NCBI GenBank assembly: GCA_025345505.1
Contig: JANVCC010000064.1
Location: forward strand, 3,795,538 to 3,859,537
DNA from: Todiramphus chloris collaris
Lineage: Eukaryota; Chordata; Aves; Coraciiformes; Alcedinidae
Direction: 5' to 3'
Length of the DNA: 64,000 nt
Positions 58,974-64,000 of this stretch are shown here, piece after piece. The position numbers were made by a program, and so were the translations under genes. The first letter of the stretch is position 1; each line of letters starts with the position of its first letter. The notes beneath the pieces were generated by a model, which did not search any database, was not told where the DNA came from, and saw only the letters and a list, made by a program, of their open reading frames with translations.

Positions 58974-61892
58974 GATGACATCTAGTTCAGGTTGCCTAAC
59001 TTTCAAACCTGGTTCTCGGTGTAAAAGGAAACGAAAATAATGTCTTTTAACATGCTTTGAGATATTTTTGATTAGAAGGCAATGGGGGATTTAGCGTGAG
59101 GAAGGACTCCTGGCTTTCTTGCTGGATGTGCCTGGGAAATGAACTACTGCGCCAGCTCTTCTCCTCTGGAGCCCAGTTCTCTCGGTTCAGTGCCTGCATG
59201 GAGTGAGGAAACTCAGGGTACGTGAGAGCAGAGTTTTCCTGCCGGGAGGGATGGCAGCTTCACTTGGCAGTCTTAGCAGAACGGCCTTTCATGGGTCATT
59301 AAAAAGCGACTAAACCACGGACACAGGAGTAGAGGATAGCTGAGGCTTTGCAAAGCCAGAGTTTACCCTCTCCTAACCCGTGCAGCACTGACCTCTTTCA
59401 TATATTCAGCAAATAGCTGCATGCAGCAAGTCCTTCTAATTTTTTCCTTGCAGACCAGCTCGCCAGAGCAGCAGCAGCAGTGACTTGGGGGAAGTGCAAG
59501 CACAGTGTGCTGTGAAAAACCCTCGCAGGCTCCGTTCAGTACCGTAGGTGGGGTTTTCAAAGGGAACTGCAGCCACTGGTAAAGTAGCATATTGGTATGA
59601 AATCCACTGACGCCGGGCTCGTGGTTGGTCAGCTGGTTCCCACTGTGGTCTGCTCCCTGTCCTGAGTCCTGAGCAAACAAAAGATGAATAAACTCTCAGC
59701 TTTTAGCCCCTGTGGAAGAACCGTCTTGAGCACTGGCTATCTTATCTACTGGTTTCCATGCCTGTTTCTGCTACATTTGTATGAATCGGGTTTATTATGA
59801 TGATTATTTATTTGCTTGGGAATGGGCCAAGAAATAATGAGATACAATAGAAAGCTGCCGGGATTTCCCCAACTCCCACACACAGTAAAATATGCTGATC
59901 TGCAGGAGGTTGTACAAAGTCTGCAGCATTTCTGCAAAGGCCTTTCTTTTCAACTTTTGCTGTGATTATTATTCTCTGTTGTGATTCTTTTAGCCACATT
60001 CCTCTATCAACCATTAGTGAGGCCCTTGTCAGATTACTTCAAGAAAAATGCATTTGTTTGATATAATATTGAAAAGGAAGGGAAAGGGGTGTTTATGGTC
60101 ACTTGAAATCTTCCCAGTTCTTTTGTAGAATTGGTTGAAGAGATACAAAGATTGGTGACTTGGTTTAGACTCAAAGACAGACAGTAACAAACTAAAGCAG
60201 TGGAGTGACACTAAGGATTGTTTTCATTCTTTTTCTCATTTTCTTTAGTTCTTTTTAACTTTCCTCTCTTTGGATACAGCCTTTGAATGAAGAAGAGAGT
60301 GAAAGTGCTTACAAGCAAAAGTGAAAATGATTAATCAAGTTTCACAAAGTTCATTGAAATAGAGATAATAAACCTGCAATAAAGCGGGAAGGGTAAAGAT
60401 AAGCAAGATTTGGAAAAAGTGTTTCTAATGTAGCCATTGAACGTGCTTGGGACTATAAATTTTTAATGTTTATTGTAAGAATTTTATCTGTAAACCCGCA
60501 CTTTAACAATGCACATCTTTTTATGACAGAAGACAATTGTTTTACATGTATATGTCCATTATATATACACACACACTTATGTAACTTGAAAGGAACTTAA
60601 AGATGTCGTTTCAATATCAATGAACATCATCCAACATCCTGCTTCAGCTGCAAGTGTTTGCAATTTATTTCATATTTAAATCCCCATTATTCAAATGGCT
60701 AAAAGATAGAGGCTGTTCTCTGTAAATTAAATCCTGCCGTATGTGGCTCCGTGTGTAGCACTTTGCAATCATTTACTTAAATGTTCCATTCGTGCTTCGA
60801 GCATAAATTTACGTGGCGCTTTGATTTCAGCTGCTACTGTCTTTATCTAACTGAATGATGCAGCAAATTAAATACACTTAGGCAAAACTCTAATCTCTGC
60901 TAATAATACTCAGCATAAACCTTCCTTTTGTCATCTGCAAAAAGATTTACTGGTTAAGGCCACAGTCCTAAAAGTGTACATGTGCTTAAGTTCACTGCTC
61001 AGTGTAGCCTCGTTGTGCTCCCAGCAATGAAACGGAGTCCACCCATCAGCATCTGCTGGACTGGGGCCCAAGGTAAGACTTGATGCCTTACATCCCATAA
61101 AAAGAAATGTGTTGCTTTGTCAGTGCTCTGTAGCTTTGTTTATCCAGCTCTCTTAGTACGAAGTAACTTGCAGTCTACTTGTGTTTCTTGTTAGGATTTT
61201 GAGGGGTAAACAAAACAAGGCAAGCAAACAGGGAAAGAAAAGAGTTCCTGTTTGCAAATAATTTCCCATCTGTTTCTCATTCTGTTTGACTCTGGGGAAT
61301 GTTTCCATGCTGTATACATCTCGTTTTAAAGAACACAAAGTCTGGATGAACACTTTGAGCTTCCTTCTTCTGAGCTGGACTCCTGTTTCATTCTGATCTG
61401 TGTAGATGGCTCATGGCCCTGCAGGAATCCTTGGTGTTGGGCAGAGCTAAAAACAGCCCCATAATAATTATAATTGAGCTCCAAGCTCCTGCCCAACAGA
61501 GGAGATTGGTGCAGGGGCTGACACTGCACACCTAGTGGAGTGTAGACCTGCTCAGGAATAGGAAGGAGTAGGAAGTGGAGGTGTGATTGCAGTAGGACTT
61601 GGCGGACAGGTCAGCAGCACGGGTCAGGGGAGAGCTCAGGGGCTGCTGAGGAACATCCTCCAGAGACACTGATGCTGCTGCTCAGAGGTTTCAGTCCCAG
61701 CAAACTGCTCAGTTGTTGCCCCTTCATTTCTGTGCCTGGACAGATGTGCTACTTCAGTGAAAACTGTGGATGTGAAGCCTGAGAGACTTTAATCTCTGAG
61801 AAGGGGTCTTCAGAGAACTGCTAGAGTTCCTAGAGTAGAGGCAACCTTTGGGTTCTCTGGAAATGCAAAGGGATCCTGCAGAAACCTAAGGA

Positions 61893-61910
61893 TAAAAAAA
61901 AAAAAAAAAA
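61893..61910. repeat. A18 homopolymer
   Basis: A run of about 18 A followed by CCCAAAAC. No element body recognised. Confidence 0.85.
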
Positions 61911-62304
61911 ACCCAAAACAAAAGACAAAGTTTTGTTTGACAAAAGGTTCTTGAATAGCATCATTAAGATGAAGACGGTTGTGTTCAAAGGATGGTCTGA
62001 AAGCTCATCATCTGCATTAAATCTGGTAGGATTTCCCCAGAAGATCCTCTGAAATACTGAACACAAAGTCCTAAGTGGCTAGATTCAGATTCCTGCTCTA
62101 GGGTCTAGTAACATTGCCTTTTTAGAGGCATTCTGTCACAGAGTAGAGGATGAAGTAATTGAATTTAGATGAGCAAAAATGTGGATATTTACAAATGTAC
62201 CTTCATGCAGTCCAGTTGGATCTCACCTTGGCTTAAATGACATTTGCTTGAGTAGCTGGAGGCCACATCTTGCACTCAGCTGGATGCAATGATGTTCACT
62301 AAAA

Positions 62305-62592
62305 TCCCAGAATCACAGAATGTCTTTGGTTGGAAGAGACCTTCATGGTCATCTAGTCCAACCTTCGACCCAACACTGCTAGCTCACCACTAAACTATGT
62401 CCCTAGGCACCAGGTCCACAGCCACTTAAATGCCTCCAGGGATGATGACTCCTCCACTGCCCTGGGCAGACCATTCCAGTGGTGGATAACCCTTTTGGTG
62501 AAGAAATGTTTCCTAATATCCAGCCTAAACCTCCCCTGGTGCAGCTTGCAGCCGTTCCCTCTGGTCCTGTCACAGGTCACCATGGCCCCCTC
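62305..62592 (-). mobile_element. CR1 LINE fragment, minus strand, about 290 bp
   Basis: The CR1 3' end begins at CCCAGAATCACAGAATGTCT. Reverse-strand translation gives [20 protein letters not shown], then [20 protein letters not shown], the ORF2 C-terminus, which is open over most of its length. 5'-truncated near 62592. It is the only CR1 seen upstream of the gene. Confidence 0.94.
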
Positions 62593-62594
62593 GA

Positions 62595-64000
62595 AGCCAT
62601 GAAAAATAAATGAAATTATTAACGGGCCCAGGCATCAGTACAAGGGGAAGGGGAAAAAGACTGTACCATGAAATGAGCCATCCCTTTCATGCCCCTGTCC
62701 CCCAGAGAGTGAGCACACGGGGCTGAAAGCCTGTTGCTTTCCCCGCAACGGGCTGGATTTTGGTGCTGCGCTTCCCTCTTGTGTTTGCTGCTAATACTGT
62801 ATTTCCTCTCTGCCTGCCTGCAGGATGCTCAGAGAGCCTCTCACTCAAGTGTTCCCTTAAATCCTGGTGAATGGCGAGTGGCTTTTGATAACCCTTCCTT
62901 GATTTTCTTCTTCCTAAGAGGTGCTGGAATCACTGAATAATTCCCCATGCCATTTTTGATTTCTTTCCTCAGGCGAGAGCCCTGGTTTTGTGCGCTGAAT
63001 ATAGCATGGGATAATTCTGGCCAGCTTGTATACCATATGGCTGAGGTCACGAGAAGAGTTGCCTTGGGACAGTGACATTTTGACTCATTTTTATGAAAGA
63101 AAAGTCCATGTAAGGGAACAGAGTTTAACTCCCAAGAGGGCAAAGCCCTGCCTGTCCCATCACACTCCCATCCATGGAGTTTAAACCAGCCTGTAAACAG
63201 TGGCACATTCAGTGTCTGGTCCCAGAGCTTGTAAGTGTGAAGTAGGATTGTGTACCCTGATTTATTTTTGTTTTAGGCAAGAGATGAAGTGATGAACTTT
63301 TCTATCAGCAGTTGTGCTTCAGCACATTTTTCTCGTGTTTGCTGTAAAGAAAGCTCATGTAGTAGTGAAAACCCAGAACTACAGTGACTTCAGTAAATTA
63401 TTTCTCACCAGGATGAAGAACTAGGCTGGAGCGATTTAATTACAGCATGACTGATAGTGGCTTTTTTTCCTGGTTTTGCTGTTCCCAAGCTATTTGCTGG
63501 AGGTGAAAGTCTCAGACGACCGATACTCCCACGGAGGTATTTCGAAGCAGGGAGCTACCATGGCATACGTGGAAGTTCTGCTTTGTTTCTGAAAAGATTT
63601 TACTGCATTCTGCACAATATGTGGGTACTTTTTTTGACAAACCAAAAAAAACCCCAACAAATCCAAACATATAGTTCTATAGCAGATGGAGCGTGCAAGA
63701 TCAGGCATCCTTACAGTATATACAGACAGATGCCTGTCTTCCTCCCTCAGCTCTGGATTTGACACCATAAGGAAGGCAGACATCTGAGTTGGGATCAGCT
63801 TCCCTTACTTAACTGTGCCGAAAGGGACTTCTAACGCTGAATATTGTATAGAAATATTTTCCTGTCATGTCTTCAAAAGACTGGGAGTAGCTCTGCTGAA
63901 ATTTTATCTGTCTCAGTGGTGAGATGCAGTTACTTGTTCGGCCAGAGTTTCCCCAGGGCATTTAAGTATGGACTTGCTTTCCACTCTTCCCATACAAAGT
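62595..64000. other. 5' flanking DNA, right edge
   Basis: No gene, transposon or notable repeat recognised in these 1.4 kb. Confidence 0.6.

Larger units (their letters stand above)
55060..62304. other. 5' flanking DNA of UBASH3B, no gene seen
   Basis: Beyond the CpG island the sequence becomes AT-rich with no recognisable exon. It holds a G-rich tract (57471-57491), a near-perfect hairpin (57624-57700), a CTCF-like string (58958-58973), a T/CA repeat near 60556-60576 and an A18 run (61893-61910). The longest open frame (57395-57841, minus) has no recognisable domain. Around 60450-61000 the sequence is low-GC and complex, the look of a conserved non-coding region, but that cannot be tested here. 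Confidence 0.6.

Noticed and set aside
1-64000. Endogenous retroviruses or other LTR elements
   Set aside because: I saw no LTR pairs, primer sites or retroviral-type protein pieces; all reverse transcriptase traces are CR1.

Overview
The window looks like bird nuclear DNA. It holds one protein gene with vertebrate introns and a CpG-island promoter. Its interspersed repeats are almost all 5'-truncated CR1 LINEs ending in the CR1 ATTCTATG-type tail, plus a few very old MIR-like SINE relics. I saw no LTR retroelement, DNA transposon, tRNA, rRNA or CRISPR. The species cannot be told from the sequence; a crocodilian or turtle is possible but less likely.

The only gene I can support is UBASH3B (STS-1, TULA-2), on the minus strand. 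Six coding exons are present: exon 1 (54380-54540), exon 2 (6691-6744), exon 3 (5915-6101), exon 4 (5206-5404), exon 5 (2922-3091) and exon 6 (486-694). All have GT/AG borders and their phases agree. Together they encode residues 1-326 plus two bases of codon 327: the UBA domain, the 2H-phosphodiesterase-like domain with both HxT motifs, and most of the SH3 domain. The C-terminal histidine-phosphatase exons must lie off the left edge. Exon numbers count coding exons within this window.

Layout: 1-6744 holds exons 6 to 2 with short introns. 6745-54379 is a 47.6 kb first intron, with ten substantial CR1 fragments and a CR1-tail scrap, old SINE relics, simple repeats and a textbook CTCF-like motif near exon 2. 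About 53880-55060 is a CpG island carrying exon 1 and the promoter, with G-rich tandem repeats and a tiny upstream ORF whose stop overlaps the start codon. 55060-64000 is 5' flanking DNA with one CR1 and no recognisable gene.

I found no new gene system. The items most worth checking are two long hairpins (22053-22140 and 57624-57700), a 70 bp sequence present twice in intron 1, the stop-start overlapping uORF, and two GTNNGT tandem splice donors.
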